From NCBI RefSeq assembly GCF_008710035.1, contig NZ_VYKI01000009.1, positions 81,111 through 145,110 on the forward strand: 64,000 bases of DNA, given 5' to 3'. The DNA is from Stenotrophomonas cyclobalanopsidis (lineage in GTDB: Bacteria > Pseudomonadota > Gammaproteobacteria > Xanthomonadales > Xanthomonadaceae). Positions 24,819 through 34,411 of this stretch are shown piece after piece. The notes beneath the pieces were generated by a model, which made no database searches, had not been told where the DNA came from, and saw nothing but the letters and a program-made list of their open reading frames with translations. The position numbers were made by a program, and so were the translations under genes. Within the stretch, counting starts at the first letter, position 1. Every line of letters begins with the position of its first letter.

Positions 24819-26513
24819 TCAGGGTCGCTGCGTGGGGTACAGCGGCGCAAGACCAGTGTCGACGGCTTTCTGCGGCGCCGACCAGTGCGGTCCGTCACGG
24901 AAGCACTCGCGCAGGCGCGCACGCAGCACCGACGCTTCGCCCTGCCCGCCCCAGCGCGCGGCCTGCAGGTCCAGCAGCACTTGGCGCTGGGCCGGATCGG
25001 CCAGACGCTCGATCACCTGCTCCAGGCGCTCGACGCCGGCCATCGCACACAACTGCGCCTGCACCTGGTCGAAGCCCTCGCCATCGAGTGCGCGGCGCAG
25101 CTCGGCCACGCTGCCACGCGATGCGCCGCTATGGATGGTGCCTGCGATGATCGGTGCGCCGGCAGACGCTGCACGACGGCCACGGCGCCAGCCCCAGGCC
25201 AGGGTCAGCAGCCACAGCACGGCCAGGCCAACGGCGGCCGCGATCCAAGGCCAGGGGCGCGCAACGGCCGTGCCCAACGGCACTGCGGTCGGTGCGGCCG
25301 GCGGCGCGTCGTCGCCGGGCAGCGCGGCCTGGGTATCGAGGGGCTGGGGCGCCGGGGTGCCACTGCGTCCAGCGGCCACCGTCAGGGTCAGGTCCGGCAG
25401 CGTGGCCTGCTCGGCGTTGCCGCTGTCCACGTTCCACCAGGTCACCTTCGGCCCCGGCACCACCAGCGTGCCGGCCTGGCGCGGCACGATCGAATAGCGC
25501 CGGGTGATCTTCAGGCGCGGCGTGCTGCCGCTGAAGGTCTCATCGTACTGGGCCGGTTCGGCAAAGACCTGCCCGGCATCGCCCACGTCGGGCACCGGCA
25601 GATCGGTGAACTGGGCGCGGGTCGCACCGTTGGCCACGGCTTCGACCACCACGGTGGCTGCTTCGCCGGCACGCGCACTGTCCGGCGCCGTGGTATAGCG
25701 CAGCTGCAGGCCGTGCAGCGGCAACCAGGGCTGCGGTGCCTGCGCCGGCTGCGCGCGCACCTGCAGGGTGCGCTCGGGCGAGACGGCGTTCATGCGCCCG
25801 TCGCCACCCGCGCCGAAGAAATCATCGAAGAAGCCACCTGCCGTGCGCCCGTTGAAGCGCGCACCGGGCAGCCGCAACGGCCCGCTGCGTTCGGGAATCA
25901 GCAGGAAGCGGCGCTCCACCACGTTGTAGCGGCGGCCGTTGACCTGGCGCACATCGGTGCGGTCCTCGCCCACCCGCTGCAGCGAAGCACCCTCGGGCGT
26001 ATCCAGCACCAGCTCGCCCGAGGCCAGCTGCGAGGCGAAGTACAGACGCACCACCACGCCCACGCTCTGCTGCACGTAAGGCTGCGCGTCGTCCACTTCA
26101 GTCTCGACGAAGGCGGCGGCATTACTCTGTGCGTTGGCCACCGTGCCGGTGCCCACCTGCAGCTGCAGCGGTTCGGTGCGCTGGCTGCCGACCTGCAGCG
26201 AGGGCACCAGCAGGGTGCCGCTGCGGCGCGGGGTCAGCGTCACCGAGTACACGTTGCGCTGCTGCATGCTGCCGTTGCTCCACTGCACCTGGCGGCTGCT
26301 GCCCCGCGCGCCGAGCACGAAGTCTGCATTCAACGGCGCGTAGTCCGGGCTGCCCTGGTCGGTTTCCACCTGCAGGGTGACCGGCTCACCGAGGGTGGTA
26401 CTGGCCGGGTCGAGCCACGCGCGCGTCTGCGCCAGCGCGGCCGACGGCAGCCACGCCAGCAGCATCGCCAGCAGCACCGTCACCTGGAATGTCCTGTGCG
26501 GCACGCCGATCAT
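24819..26513 (-). CDS. batD: BatD family protein
   Basis: A 564-residue exported, membrane-anchored protein. The signal peptide ends ...AALAQ near residue 29. A large Ig-like beta region typical of BatD follows, then one transmembrane helix (PWIAAAVGLAVLWLLTLAW) and a cytoplasmic C-terminal domain. BatD works with the BatA/BatB von Willebrand proteins in a MoxR-linked envelope stress complex. Its ATG overlaps the BatB/C stop by four bases, making it the last gene of a six-gene coupled operon. Confidence 0.85.
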   Translation of the reverse strand: MIGVPHRTFQVTVLLAMLLAWLPSAALAQTRAWLDPASTTLGEPVTLQVETDQGSPDYAPLNADFVLGARGSSRQVQWSNGSMQQRNVYSVTLTPRRSGTLLVPSLQVGSQRTEPLQLQVGTGTVANAQSNAAAFVETEVDDAQPYVQQSVGVVVRLYFASQLASGELVLDTPEGASLQRVGEDRTDVRQVNGRRYNVVERRFLLIPERSGPLRLPGARFNGRTAGGFFDDFFGAGGDGRMNAVSPERTLQVRAQPAQAPQPWLPLHGLQLRYTTAPDSARAGEAATVVVEAVANGATRAQFTDLPVPDVGDAGQVFAEPAQYDETFSGSTPRLKITRRYSIVPRQAGTLVVPGPKVTWWNVDSGNAEQATLPDLTLTVAAGRSGTPAPQPLDTQAALPGDDAPPAAPTAVPLGTAVARPWPWIAAAVGLAVLWLLTLAWGWRRGRRAASAGAPIIAGTIHSGASRGSVAELRRALDGEGFDQVQAQLCAMAGVERLEQVIERLADPAQRQVLLDLQAARWGGQGEASVLRARLRECFRDGPHWSAPQKAVDTGLAPLYPTQRP

Positions 26514-28309
26514 CGCCCTTCCCTCTTTCTACGTTCGTTTTCGAGCTGGAACTTGGTCCGCAGCAGCGAGCCCGGGTCATCTGGCACGCGACGCATCCAC
26601 GCCTCCACTGCCTGCCGTTCCTCGCGCTGCTGCGGCGTGCGGCCGTCGCCACGCGTGGTCGGCTTGCCCTGCTCGCCGGGCCTGGACTGCTGCATGGCCT
26701 GCTGCATGCGCTGGCGCTGCTCGGCGTCGGCCTGCGCCTGCGCCTTCGCATCGGCGGCCTGCGGACCGGCATCCTGGCCGTCCTTCGTGTCGCCGGGCCT
26801 GCCCTGCTGCGGAGGCTGTTGATCCTGCTGGCCCTGCTTCGGGTCCTGCTGGCCCTGCTTGCCCTGTTGACCTGGCTGCTGCCCCTGCTTCGGTTGCGGC
26901 GGCGGCTGGCCATGCCCCTTGTTCTGGTTGGAGCGGTCGTTCTGGTCCTTGTTCGACGGCGGCTTGCGCTTGCGCGCGGCGTCGACCACCGCGCGGTTGG
27001 CCACGGCATCGGCCATGCCCGGATGCTTGGCCAGCGCGCGGTCGTAGGCGGCGATGGCGCCGTCGTAGTCGCCCTGCCGCGCCAGCGCGTTGCCGAGGTT
27101 GTACAGGCCGGCATCACTGTCGATGCCCTCGAAGCGTGCGCGCGCGGTGTCGAAATCACCGTTGCGGTAGGCCTGCACGCCTTCGGCGATGCGTTCGTGC
27201 TCGCGCTGGTCGGCACGCTGCCAGAGCGTGCCGGCTTCTTTTGCCGGCGCACTGCGTGGCTGCGCGTGCAGGTTGCCGGCCAACGGCAGCAGGCCCACCG
27301 CCAGCACCGCGGCAAGCACCGCGCGGCGACGGAACGCCAGAAGGGCCAGCAGCATCAGCGGCGGCAGCAGCCAGTAGCCTTCGTCCTGCCATTGCCTACC
27401 CTGCCCCGGGCGCTGCCGCGCGGTGCCATCGCTGGCATCCAGCACATCCAGTGCACGCAGATCGCGGTCATCGGCAGCAATGCGCGCGTACTGGCCGCCA
27501 CCGGCAGTAGCCACCGTGCGCAGGCTGCCTTCATCCAGCGCCGCCTGAGCGATCTGCCCGCTGCCATCGCGGTAGGCCGCGCCCGTGGGCGTGCCCAGGC
27601 CCAGCACCGACACCTGCAGGCCGAGACTGCGTGCCTGCGTCGCGGCGAGCGCAGCGGCGGCATCGGCGTGGTCGCTGATCAGCAGGATGTGCCCACGCAG
27701 CGTGCCGGTCTGGCGCAGCAGCTGGGTCGCCCAGTCAATGGCACGGTCGGCATGCTGCCCATCGCGCGGCATCACCTCCGGCGACAGCGCATCCAGATAC
27801 AGCGCGACATTGGCGGTGTCATCGGTCAGCGGTGCAACGGTGTAGGCGTCGTCGGCATACACCACCAGACCCACCTGGCCGCCCTGCCGCGCACGCAGCA
27901 GTGCGCCGATCTTGGCCCGTGCCTGCAGCAACCGCGACGGCGGCAGGTCGGTGGCGGTGATGCGGCTGGACAGATCCAGCACCACCACCAGCGGCGTGCC
28001 GGCCTGGTACATCGGCTGCGCCTGCTGGCGCCAGCTCGGGCCGGCTAGGGCCAGCACGGCCAGCGTCCAGCCCAGCAGGATGGCCCAGGGCAGACGCGCA
28101 CGGCGGCGCCCACCTGCGGCCAGCAGGTGCGACAGCAGATGCGCGTCGACCGCCTGCCGCCACGCATCACTGCGACGTTGCCGGTACAGCGTGGCGGCGA
28201 TGATCAGCGGCAGCGCGAGCAGCGCCCACAGCCACTCGGGCCGCAGGAAATGCAGTGCGCTCCAATCGGGAAGCGCGGCCTGGAATGTCTGCAGGAACGT
28301 GGCGATCAT
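26510..28309 (-). CDS. batB: BatB/BatC fusion: von Willebrand A plus TPR protein
   Basis: A 599-residue membrane protein. Two N-terminal helices flank a VWA domain; a third and fourth helix (WLLPPLMLLALLAF; AVLAAVLAVGLLPLAG) precede TPR repeats (AGLYNLGNALARQGDYDGAI) and a very Gln/Pro/Lys-rich tail. BatB and BatC are separate genes in many bacteria and fused here. The metal-binding MIDAS site, normally DxSxS, reads DLSSR (Asp112, Ser114, Arg116), so the last Ser is lost. The start at 28309 (MIATFLQTF) overlaps the BatA stop by four bases; an upstream ATG is possible. Confidence 0.85.
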   Translation of the reverse strand: MIATFLQTFQAALPDWSALHFLRPEWLWALLALPLIIAATLYRQRRSDAWRQAVDAHLLSHLLAAGGRRRARLPWAILLGWTLAVLALAGPSWRQQAQPMYQAGTPLVVVLDLSSRITATDLPPSRLLQARAKIGALLRARQGGQVGLVVYADDAYTVAPLTDDTANVALYLDALSPEVMPRDGQHADRAIDWATQLLRQTGTLRGHILLISDHADAAAALAATQARSLGLQVSVLGLGTPTGAAYRDGSGQIAQAALDEGSLRTVATAGGGQYARIAADDRDLRALDVLDASDGTARQRPGQGRQWQDEGYWLLPPLMLLALLAFRRRAVLAAVLAVGLLPLAGNLHAQPRSAPAKEAGTLWQRADQREHERIAEGVQAYRNGDFDTARARFEGIDSDAGLYNLGNALARQGDYDGAIAAYDRALAKHPGMADAVANRAVVDAARKRKPPSNKDQNDRSNQNKGHGQPPPQPKQGQQPGQQGKQGQQDPKQGQQDQQPPQQGRPGDTKDGQDAGPQAADAKAQAQADAEQRQRMQQAMQQSRPGEQGKPTTRGDGRTPQQREERQAVEAWMRRVPDDPGSLLRTKFQLENERRKREGR

Positions 28310-29310
28310 CGGCGGCGCTCCGGCCACAGCCATGCCAATGCGCCCAGCAACAGCGCCAGGGCCAGCGGCCAGGCATAGCGTTCATTGCGCGGGCGCAGGC
28401 TTGGGCCCTTCGCCGCGATCGGTTCCAGCCGGTCCAGCTCGGCATAGATGCCGGCCAGCTCGTCGGTATCGCGGGCGCGGAAGAAACGGCCGCCGGTCAT
28501 TTCGGCGATCTTTCGCAGGGTGGCTTCATCCACCGGGTCGCGGTCACTGGCGATGGGGATGCCGAACAGACGCATGCTGCCATCACTGCCGAAGGCGACC
28601 GTATGCACGCGCACGCCTTCGGCACGCGCAAGCTCAGCCGCGCGCAGCGGCTCCAGCACACCGGCATTGCTGACGCCGTCGGTCAGCAGGATCAGCACGC
28701 GCTGCCCTTCCGGCTGGCTGCGCAGGCGCTTGACCGCCAGCGCGATGGCATCGCCGATGGCGGTCTCGCGCCCGGCCAGGCCGACCACGCTGTCGCGCAG
28801 CTGGTCGCGCACGCTGGCCAGATCGGCGGTGATCGGGGTGAGCGTATAGGCGCGGTCGCCGAACACCAGCACGCCGACGCGATCACCGGCGCGGCGGTCG
28901 AGGAAGTCAGCCAGCACCGCCTTGGCCGCAGTCAGACGCTCCACCGCCTGTGAACCGAGCACCATGTCCGGCTCGCTCATGCTGCCGGACACGTCCATCG
29001 CCAGCATCATCTGCCTGCCTTCCTGCGGCGGCGTGATCGCTTCGCCCAACTGCTGCGGCCGCGCCATCGCCACGCACAGCGCGGCCCAGGCCAACCACAG
29101 GATGATCGTGCGCAGCCAGGACGCATCGACGCGTCCACCGCCGGCCAGCGCCTGCAGCTCGGCGGCGGCATACGGCACGCGCAGGGCGGCGCCGGGTTCG
29201 GCCCGGCGTTTCCACAGATGCATCAGCAGCGGCACCGGCAGTGCCAGCAATGCCAGCGGCCAGGCCAGCTGCAGGTCCGGCCAGGGCCAGTAACTTGCCA
29301 GCAGGCTCAT
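28306..29310 (-). CDS. batA: BatA family von Willebrand A protein
   Basis: A 334-residue membrane protein with N-terminal helices (residues 12-32 and 68-84), a VWA domain and a C-terminal helix (YAWPLALALLLGALAWLW). The MIDAS site is intact: AMDVSGSMSEPD (Asp106, Ser108, Ser110). It probably binds partner proteins through a metal ion in the periplasm. It overlaps BatB/C and the DUF4381 gene by four bases each, so the stoichiometry is likely fixed by translational coupling. Confidence 0.9.
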   Translation of the reverse strand: MSLLASYWPWPDLQLAWPLALLALPVPLLMHLWKRRAEPGAALRVPYAAAELQALAGGGRVDASWLRTIILWLAWAALCVAMARPQQLGEAITPPQEGRQMMLAMDVSGSMSEPDMVLGSQAVERLTAAKAVLADFLDRRAGDRVGVLVFGDRAYTLTPITADLASVRDQLRDSVVGLAGRETAIGDAIALAVKRLRSQPEGQRVLILLTDGVSNAGVLEPLRAAELARAEGVRVHTVAFGSDGSMRLFGIPIASDRDPVDEATLRKIAEMTGGRFFRARDTDELAGIYAELDRLEPIAAKGPSLRPRNERYAWPLALALLLGALAWLWPERRR

Positions 29311-29756
29311 CGGCGACGCTCCTGCAGCAGCTGCAGGTAACGTTCGCGTGCCCAGCGACGGACCTCGGCCACTTCGTCCGCGGCCACCTGCGGGCGGTAC
29401 GCGCCTTCGGCCAGCAGCCGGCGCTGCGGCTCGGCCAGGTCATCCTTCGGATCGACCCGCTGCCACCAGGCCTGGTCATACAGCGCTTCGCTGCCCGGCT
29501 GGGCCAGGCGCGCGGCGCGACGCAGCAGGCCGGCGACGGCGGCCAGTTCGGCCGCTGCAGTAGGCGCGGCCTGCAGTTCCTGGTCGAACTGCTGCAGCCA
29601 GCGCTGGCGTCGACGGCGGCGACGCTCGCCGATGAAGACCACGATGCCGAGCACCAGCAGCACAGCGCCGATCAGCATCAGCCAGCCCGGCGCCGGTGGC
29701 CACCACGAGGGCGACGGCGGCAGCGCGACGTCGCGCAGTGGCGGGGCCGCGCTCAC
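29307..29756 (-). CDS. DUF4381 small membrane protein
   Basis: A 149-residue protein of the Bat operon: a Pro-rich N-terminus (PPSPSWWPPAPG), one transmembrane helix (WLMLIGAVLLVLGIVVFIG), then a basic helical cytoplasmic domain (ERRRRRRQRWLQQFDQEL). This is the usual third component between DUF58 and BatA in proteobacteria. Its function is unknown. It overlaps both neighbours by four bases. Confidence 0.85.
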   Translation of the reverse strand: MSAAPPLRDVALPPSPSWWPPAPGWLMLIGAVLLVLGIVVFIGERRRRRRQRWLQQFDQELQAAPTAAAELAAVAGLLRRAARLAQPGSEALYDQAWWQRVDPKDDLAEPQRRLLAEGAYRPQVAADEVAEVRRWARERYLQLLQERRR

Positions 29757-30682
29757 GCCGGCACCTCGGTCGGTGCAGGTGCCAGCCAGGCGTCGCTGGG
29801 AGCATCGGTGGAAAGGATCTGCACATCCACCCGGCGTGCGGCCAGCTGCTGGCGCATGGCCTGCAGCGGTTCAACGAAGTGCGCGCGCCAGTGCTCCTGC
29901 ACGTCGCTGCGGCGCAGATCCAGGCCGATGCGCTGCTGCGCGGCCAGGAACTGCAGCGGTGCCGAGGGCGGCTGCATTTCCAGCGGATCGACCAGCAGCA
30001 GCAGGCTCAGGTCGTGGTGCTGGGCCAGCGCACTCCAGCGCGCCGGGGCGATGCGCAGGGCCTGCTGGGGATCGGCCAGCACCAGCATGCGCGCACCGGG
30101 GCGCAGCACACGGCCGGCGTGGTCCAGCGCGCGCTCCAGGCCGAGGTCATCGGCGGGCGGCTGCGCGTACCAGCGGGTCAGTGCGTCGAGCACGCGCAGC
30201 ACGCCACGCGGGCCGCCGGCCGGAGCGATGGGCGGTTCATGGTCGCTGCCACGCAGCGCGCCGATGCGGTCGCCACGACGCTGTGCGGACCACGCCGCCA
30301 CGGCACCGGCACGCGCGGCCTGCACCGACTTGAAGCGCACGCGCGTACCGAAATAGAGCGCTGGCGAGGTGTCGGCGACGATCAGGCTGACCCGTTCGCG
30401 CTCGGCCTGGAACAGCTTGGTATGGGCGCGACCGGTGCGCGCGGTCACCCGCCAGTCGATATGGCGGGCGTCATCACCGGGTACGTACTCGCGCGACTCG
30501 GCGTATTCCATGCCGCGTCCGCGCAGCGGTGACGGTGCCTGGCCGGCATTGCCCACGCGGCCACGGCGCGGCGGCGGCGGTCGCTGCGCCAGCCGGCGCA
30601 GGGCCACCAGCTCGGCCAGCTGCGGGCGCAGGCCATCGCCTTCGGCCACGCTGGCGCTGTGCGGCGGGGATGAATCGGACAT
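29753..30682 (-). CDS. DUF58 domain protein
   Basis: A 309-residue protein with the DUF58 signature GRGMEYAESREYVPGDDARHIDWR in outline, and VTARTGRAHTKLFQAE. The fold behind it resembles a VWA domain. It acts with MoxR-type ATPases, which are thought to act as chaperones for metal insertion or complex assembly. No transmembrane helix is present. It lies 8 bp downstream of moxR. Confidence 0.88.
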   Translation of the reverse strand: MSDSSPPHSASVAEGDGLRPQLAELVALRRLAQRPPPPRRGRVGNAGQAPSPLRGRGMEYAESREYVPGDDARHIDWRVTARTGRAHTKLFQAERERVSLIVADTSPALYFGTRVRFKSVQAARAGAVAAWSAQRRGDRIGALRGSDHEPPIAPAGGPRGVLRVLDALTRWYAQPPADDLGLERALDHAGRVLRPGARMLVLADPQQALRIAPARWSALAQHHDLSLLLLVDPLEMQPPSAPLQFLAAQQRIGLDLRRSDVQEHWRAHFVEPLQAMRQQLAARRVDVQILSTDAPSDAWLAPAPTEVPA

Positions 30683-30690
30683 GTGCAGGC

Positions 30691-31716
30691 TCAGGGCGCC
30701 GGCACTCGGGCCAGCAGTTCCTGCACCAGGCGCTCGCCATCCCAGCCTTCGGCCGTCGCTTCATAGCTGGGCAGCACGCGGTGGCGCAGCACGTCGGCGG
30801 CCACGGCACGCACGTCATCCGGGGTAACGAAGTCACGACCGGCCAGCCACGCACGCGCTCGCGCGCAGCGCTCCAGTGCGATCGAGCCGCGCGGGCTTGC
30901 GCCCCAGGCGATGCGGCGGCCGAGGCCGGCGTCGTAGCGCGACGGATCGCGCGAGGCCAGCACCAGTTCGATCAGGTAACGCTCCAGTGCCGGCGCCATG
31001 TGCAGGTCCAGTACTTCGCGTCGGGCGTCGAACACCACCTGCATCGGCAGTTTTTCCGGTGCCGGCGCGGCATTGTCCAGCGCACCGCGCGCGCGGTCGC
31101 GGGCCAGGCGCAGGATCTCCGCTTCAGCGGCCTCATCCGGATAACCGATGCGCACATGCATCAGGAAACGGTCCAGCTGCGCTTCCGGCAGCGGGAAGGT
31201 GCCTTCCTGCTCGATCGGGTTCTGCGTGGCCATCACCAGGAACAGCGACGGCAGCGCATAGGTATGGCGGCCGACGGTGACCTGGCGCTCGCCCATCGCT
31301 TCCAGCAGCGCCGACTGTACCTTGGCCGGGGCGCGGTTGATTTCGTCGGCCAGCAGGATCGGGTGGAAGATCGGGCCGGGCACGAATTCAAAGCGGCCCT
31401 CCTGCGGGCGCCAGATCTCGGTCCCGGTCAGGTCGGCCGGCAGCAGGTCCGGGGTGAACTGGACGCGGGCGAAATCGGCTTCCAGGCGCGAGGCCAGCGC
31501 ACGGATGGCGGTGGTCTTGGCCAGGCCGGGGGCGCCTTCGACCAGGAGGTGGCCGTCGGCCAGCAGGGCGATCAGCAGGCGCTCGACCAGCGCGGCCTGG
31601 CCGACGATCTCGGCCGACAGGGCATCACGCAGCCCGGTGAAGGCGGCATGCAGCTGCGAAGTGGTCGGCGCGGGCGGCGGCGTGGCGGATTCGGGCATCG
31701 GCGGTGGCAGGTTCAT
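30691..31716 (-). CDS. moxR: MoxR family AAA+ ATPase
   Basis: A 341-residue ATPase. It shows Walker A GAPGLAKTT, Walker B ILLADEINRAP, sensor 1 MATQNPIEQEGTFPLPEAQLDRF in outline, and the C-terminal lid with SPRGSIALERCARARAWLAGR. MoxR proteins are chaperone-like and remodel VWA-containing partners. It is first in the moxR-DUF58-DUF4381-batA-batB/C-batD operon. The start at 31716 (MNLPPPMPESA) puts the conserved core (LRDALSAEIVGQ) at the usual distance. The frame is open further upstream without family support. Confidence 0.9.
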   Translation of the reverse strand: MNLPPPMPESATPPPAPTTSQLHAAFTGLRDALSAEIVGQAALVERLLIALLADGHLLVEGAPGLAKTTAIRALASRLEADFARVQFTPDLLPADLTGTEIWRPQEGRFEFVPGPIFHPILLADEINRAPAKVQSALLEAMGERQVTVGRHTYALPSLFLVMATQNPIEQEGTFPLPEAQLDRFLMHVRIGYPDEAAEAEILRLARDRARGALDNAAPAPEKLPMQVVFDARREVLDLHMAPALERYLIELVLASRDPSRYDAGLGRRIAWGASPRGSIALERCARARAWLAGRDFVTPDDVRAVAADVLRHRVLPSYEATAEGWDGERLVQELLARVPAP

Positions 31717-31831
31717 GGGGGCCTTTGACCGGCGCGGAACGGCACGGGTTCCCCACATCATCGCAGGCCGGTCCGCGGATTGGATCAAGGACGGATGAAT
31801 GGCCATCCGCACAGGCCGTGGATCCACCACG

Positions 31832-31855
31832 AAAAAGGGCCGCACATGGCGGCCC
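31832..31855 (-). terminator. Terminator of the pilMNOPQ operon
   Basis: A stem GGGCCGC / GCGGCCC with a 5-base loop, followed by five U residues on the minus strand; it lies 28 bp after the pilQ stop. Confidence 0.88.
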
Positions 31856-31882
31856 CGTCTCGTACAGCGTATGTGGGCTGGC

Positions 31883-33853
31883 TCAGCTCTTCTTGGCCAC
31901 GCGCAGCACCTTCGGGGTCACGAACACCAGCAGTTCGGCCTTGTCCTTGTTGCGGCCACGCTTCTTGAACAGATTACCCAGGAACGGGACATCGCCCAGG
32001 AACGGCACCTTGCTGACGCTGCTGCGGTCGGTGAACTCGTACACGCCACCGATCACCACGGTCTGGCCGTCTTCCACCAGCACGGCGGTGTTGACCTCGC
32101 GGCGGTTGATTTCCGGGATTTCACCGTAGCCGGCCAGGGTGATGTAGCGCTGCACTTCGTCCTTCTTGACCGCCATGTTCAGGAACACACGGTTGTCGTC
32201 GGTGATGGTCGGGGTGACCTTCAGCTCCAGCACCACTTCCTTGAACTGCACGTTCGGGGTCTGCGCACCGCCGGCCGCACCGCCGCCGCTGATGGTCACG
32301 TAGCCGATTTCCTTACCCTGCTTGATCAGGGCCTCGCGCTGGTTGGTGGTCACCACGCGCGGGTTGGAGATCACTTCACCACGCGACTCCTCCTGCATGG
32401 CCGACAGTTCGACGTCCAGCAGGTAACCCGCGTTGAGGATGGACAGTGCCAGCGAGCCGGGGTTGCTGGTGGAGGCCACCGGCAGGTCCCAGTTCAAGCC
32501 TCGGGTAATGCTCGAGGCAACCGGCACCGGTGCGGGACCGACCCTGCCGCCGGCGATCCAGTCACGAACAGCATTTGCATTGGTCGCAGCAGTGGCTACC
32601 TGCGATTTGCGGGTCTCCGTGTTGGAGTCGAGATCACCGCTGAAGTACACATTGTCACGGCTGCCACTGATGCCGAACTTCGCACCCAGTTCGCGGGCAA
32701 AGGTATCGGTGGCGATGACGATGCGGCTCTCGATCAGCACCTGGTCGACCGGGCGGTCGATCACGTTGATCAGCTCACGCATGCGCGCGATCTTCTTCGG
32801 GATGTCGCTGATCATCAGGGTGTTGGTGCGCTCGTCGGCGACGATGCGGCCGCGCGAGGACAGGAAGCCACTCTCTTCCTGGCTGGAGCTGGAGCCGCCA
32901 CCACCACCGCTGCCACCACCGCCGATGCCCTTGGCCTCGGTCAGCGCCTTGAAGATCTGCGTGGCGCTGTGGTAGTTGATCTGCACGTAATCGGTCACCA
33001 GATCCTCGCGGTTCTCGATGGCGATGCGTGCGTCTTCCTTTTCCTGCTCGAACTTGGCCAGCTCGGCCTGCGGCGCGACCCAGATCACGCTGCCGTCGCG
33101 ACGCTTGTCCATGCCCTTGGCGCGCAGCACGATGTCCAGTGCCTGGTCCCAGGGCACGTTGACCAGGCGCAGGGTCACATTGCCCTGCACCGAATCCGAC
33201 GCCACGACATTCAGGTTCGACTCTTCGGCAATCAACTGCAGCACGGTGCGCACCGGCACGTCCTGGAAGTTGAAGGTGACCGGCTTGCCGCTGTAGCCAC
33301 GCTCCGGCACGCCCTTGGCAGCCTGGGTGACACTGCCTGCGGTGACGGCACCGACGGCGGCCGGTGCCTTGCGGGCACTGATCTCGACCACGTACTCGTT
33401 GCCGCTCTGGTAGGCCAGCGATTCGACCGCACCGCCGGTGCTCAGCACCAGCTGGGTGCCCGCGCCGGACGGCTTGGCGTCGATGCGCTGCACCGGCGTG
33501 GCGAAGTCGGTGACGTTCAGCGGCTTCTGCAGGTTGGCCGGCAGCCGGGCATTGCCGACGTCGACCACCACGCTGTTGTCCTGTGTGCGCAGGTCAGGGA
33601 TCGCGCCCTGGCCGTCGAACTGGACGATCAGGCGGCCACTGCCGTCATCGCCACGCTTGAAATCGATCTTCTGCACCGACAGCGAGGCCGGCGCCGAAGC
33701 CTGCGTCGCTACGGCGGTGCCTGCCGGCTTTTCGGCCGGTGCGGCAGCCAGCGCCGGAGCGCAGGCCAGCATCAGCGCGACTCCCAGCGCGCTGATGCGG
33801 TTCAAGGTGGAGCGCCGGATGGGTCGCAGCCCCTTGGCTTGGTGAAAAGTCAT
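31883..33853 (-). CDS. pilQ: Type IV pilus secretin PilQ
   Basis: A 656-residue outer-membrane secretin through which the type IV pilus exits. It has an N-terminal signal with a basic region and ALMLACAPALA, then AMIN domains that bind peptidoglycan (VQKIDFKRGDDGSGRLIVQF in outline). Secretin N domains (VTFNFQDVPVRTVLQLIAEE) and a Gly/Ser-rich stretch near IGGGGSGGGGGSSSS follow. The secretin core is VISNPRVVTTNQREALIKQG, with VPFLGDVPFLGNLFKKR at the end. It is the last gene of pilMNOPQ. A 21-bp gap separates it from pilP. Confidence 0.95.
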   Translation of the reverse strand: MTFHQAKGLRPIRRSTLNRISALGVALMLACAPALAAAPAEKPAGTAVATQASAPASLSVQKIDFKRGDDGSGRLIVQFDGQGAIPDLRTQDNSVVVDVGNARLPANLQKPLNVTDFATPVQRIDAKPSGAGTQLVLSTGGAVESLAYQSGNEYVVEISARKAPAAVGAVTAGSVTQAAKGVPERGYSGKPVTFNFQDVPVRTVLQLIAEESNLNVVASDSVQGNVTLRLVNVPWDQALDIVLRAKGMDKRRDGSVIWVAPQAELAKFEQEKEDARIAIENREDLVTDYVQINYHSATQIFKALTEAKGIGGGGSGGGGGSSSSQEESGFLSSRGRIVADERTNTLMISDIPKKIARMRELINVIDRPVDQVLIESRIVIATDTFARELGAKFGISGSRDNVYFSGDLDSNTETRKSQVATAATNANAVRDWIAGGRVGPAPVPVASSITRGLNWDLPVASTSNPGSLALSILNAGYLLDVELSAMQEESRGEVISNPRVVTTNQREALIKQGKEIGYVTISGGGAAGGAQTPNVQFKEVVLELKVTPTITDDNRVFLNMAVKKDEVQRYITLAGYGEIPEINRREVNTAVLVEDGQTVVIGGVYEFTDRSSVSKVPFLGDVPFLGNLFKKRGRNKDKAELLVFVTPKVLRVAKKS

Positions 33854-33874
33854 CGTGCTATCCCCAGTAAACGA

Positions 33875-34411
33875 TCATTGATCATCGAGCGCGAGCGTGG
33901 CCGGACGTTCCAGCCAGCCCCCCGCACCGTCCGGCACAAGTTCGATCAGTTCCACGCGGTCTTCGTAGACCGCGGTGACCCGCCCGTCGCTCTGCCCAAG
34001 GTATCCACCCGGGCGCACCCGGTAGGTCACCTTGTCGGGCCCCATCACCAGGGCGACCGTGCCGCCTCCGGTACCGATGGTCCCCACCATGTCCAGCGCA
34101 TCCAGCGGGAAGCCTTCAAGCGGCTCCTTGCGCCGGTTCGGATCCGGACGGGTTCCCCCAGCCCCCTGCTGCGGATTGGCCCAGGCATCGGTGAACGGAT
34201 CGCGCATGCCCTGCGCGGAATACTCGAAGGTCTCGAACTGCTGCATCACCGGCAGCGGCTCCAACGGCTGCGCCGGTCGTGCGCGCTCGCTTTCAACCCA
34301 CTTTTCCAGATTGGGGGCGTCGCCCGGCGTGCTGGTGATGCCGCGGCCGCAGCCGGCCAGCAGCAATACCGCCATCGCCATGCCACCCCGTGCAATGAAG
34401 GAACGGATCAC
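33875..34411 (-). CDS. pilP: Type IV pilus lipoprotein PilP
   Basis: A 178-residue inner-membrane lipoprotein (AVLLLAGCGRG lipobox). A disordered N-terminal segment is followed by a beta domain (LDMVGTIGTGGGTVALVMGP; VRPGGYLGQSDGRVTAVYED) that joins the PilN/PilO platform to PilQ. Its start overlaps the pilO stop by four bases. Confidence 0.93.
   Translation of the reverse strand: MIRSFIARGGMAMAVLLLAGCGRGITSTPGDAPNLEKWVESERARPAQPLEPLPVMQQFETFEYSAQGMRDPFTDAWANPQQGAGGTRPDPNRRKEPLEGFPLDALDMVGTIGTGGGTVALVMGPDKVTYRVRPGGYLGQSDGRVTAVYEDRVELIELVPDGAGGWLERPATLALDDQ

Noticed and set aside
23286..26822. A 1178-codon open frame on the plus strand
   Set aside because: It is antisense to the symporter and batD genes, which have clear family motifs. 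Its translation is His/Arg/Gln-rich low complexity, the usual shadow in high-GC DNA.
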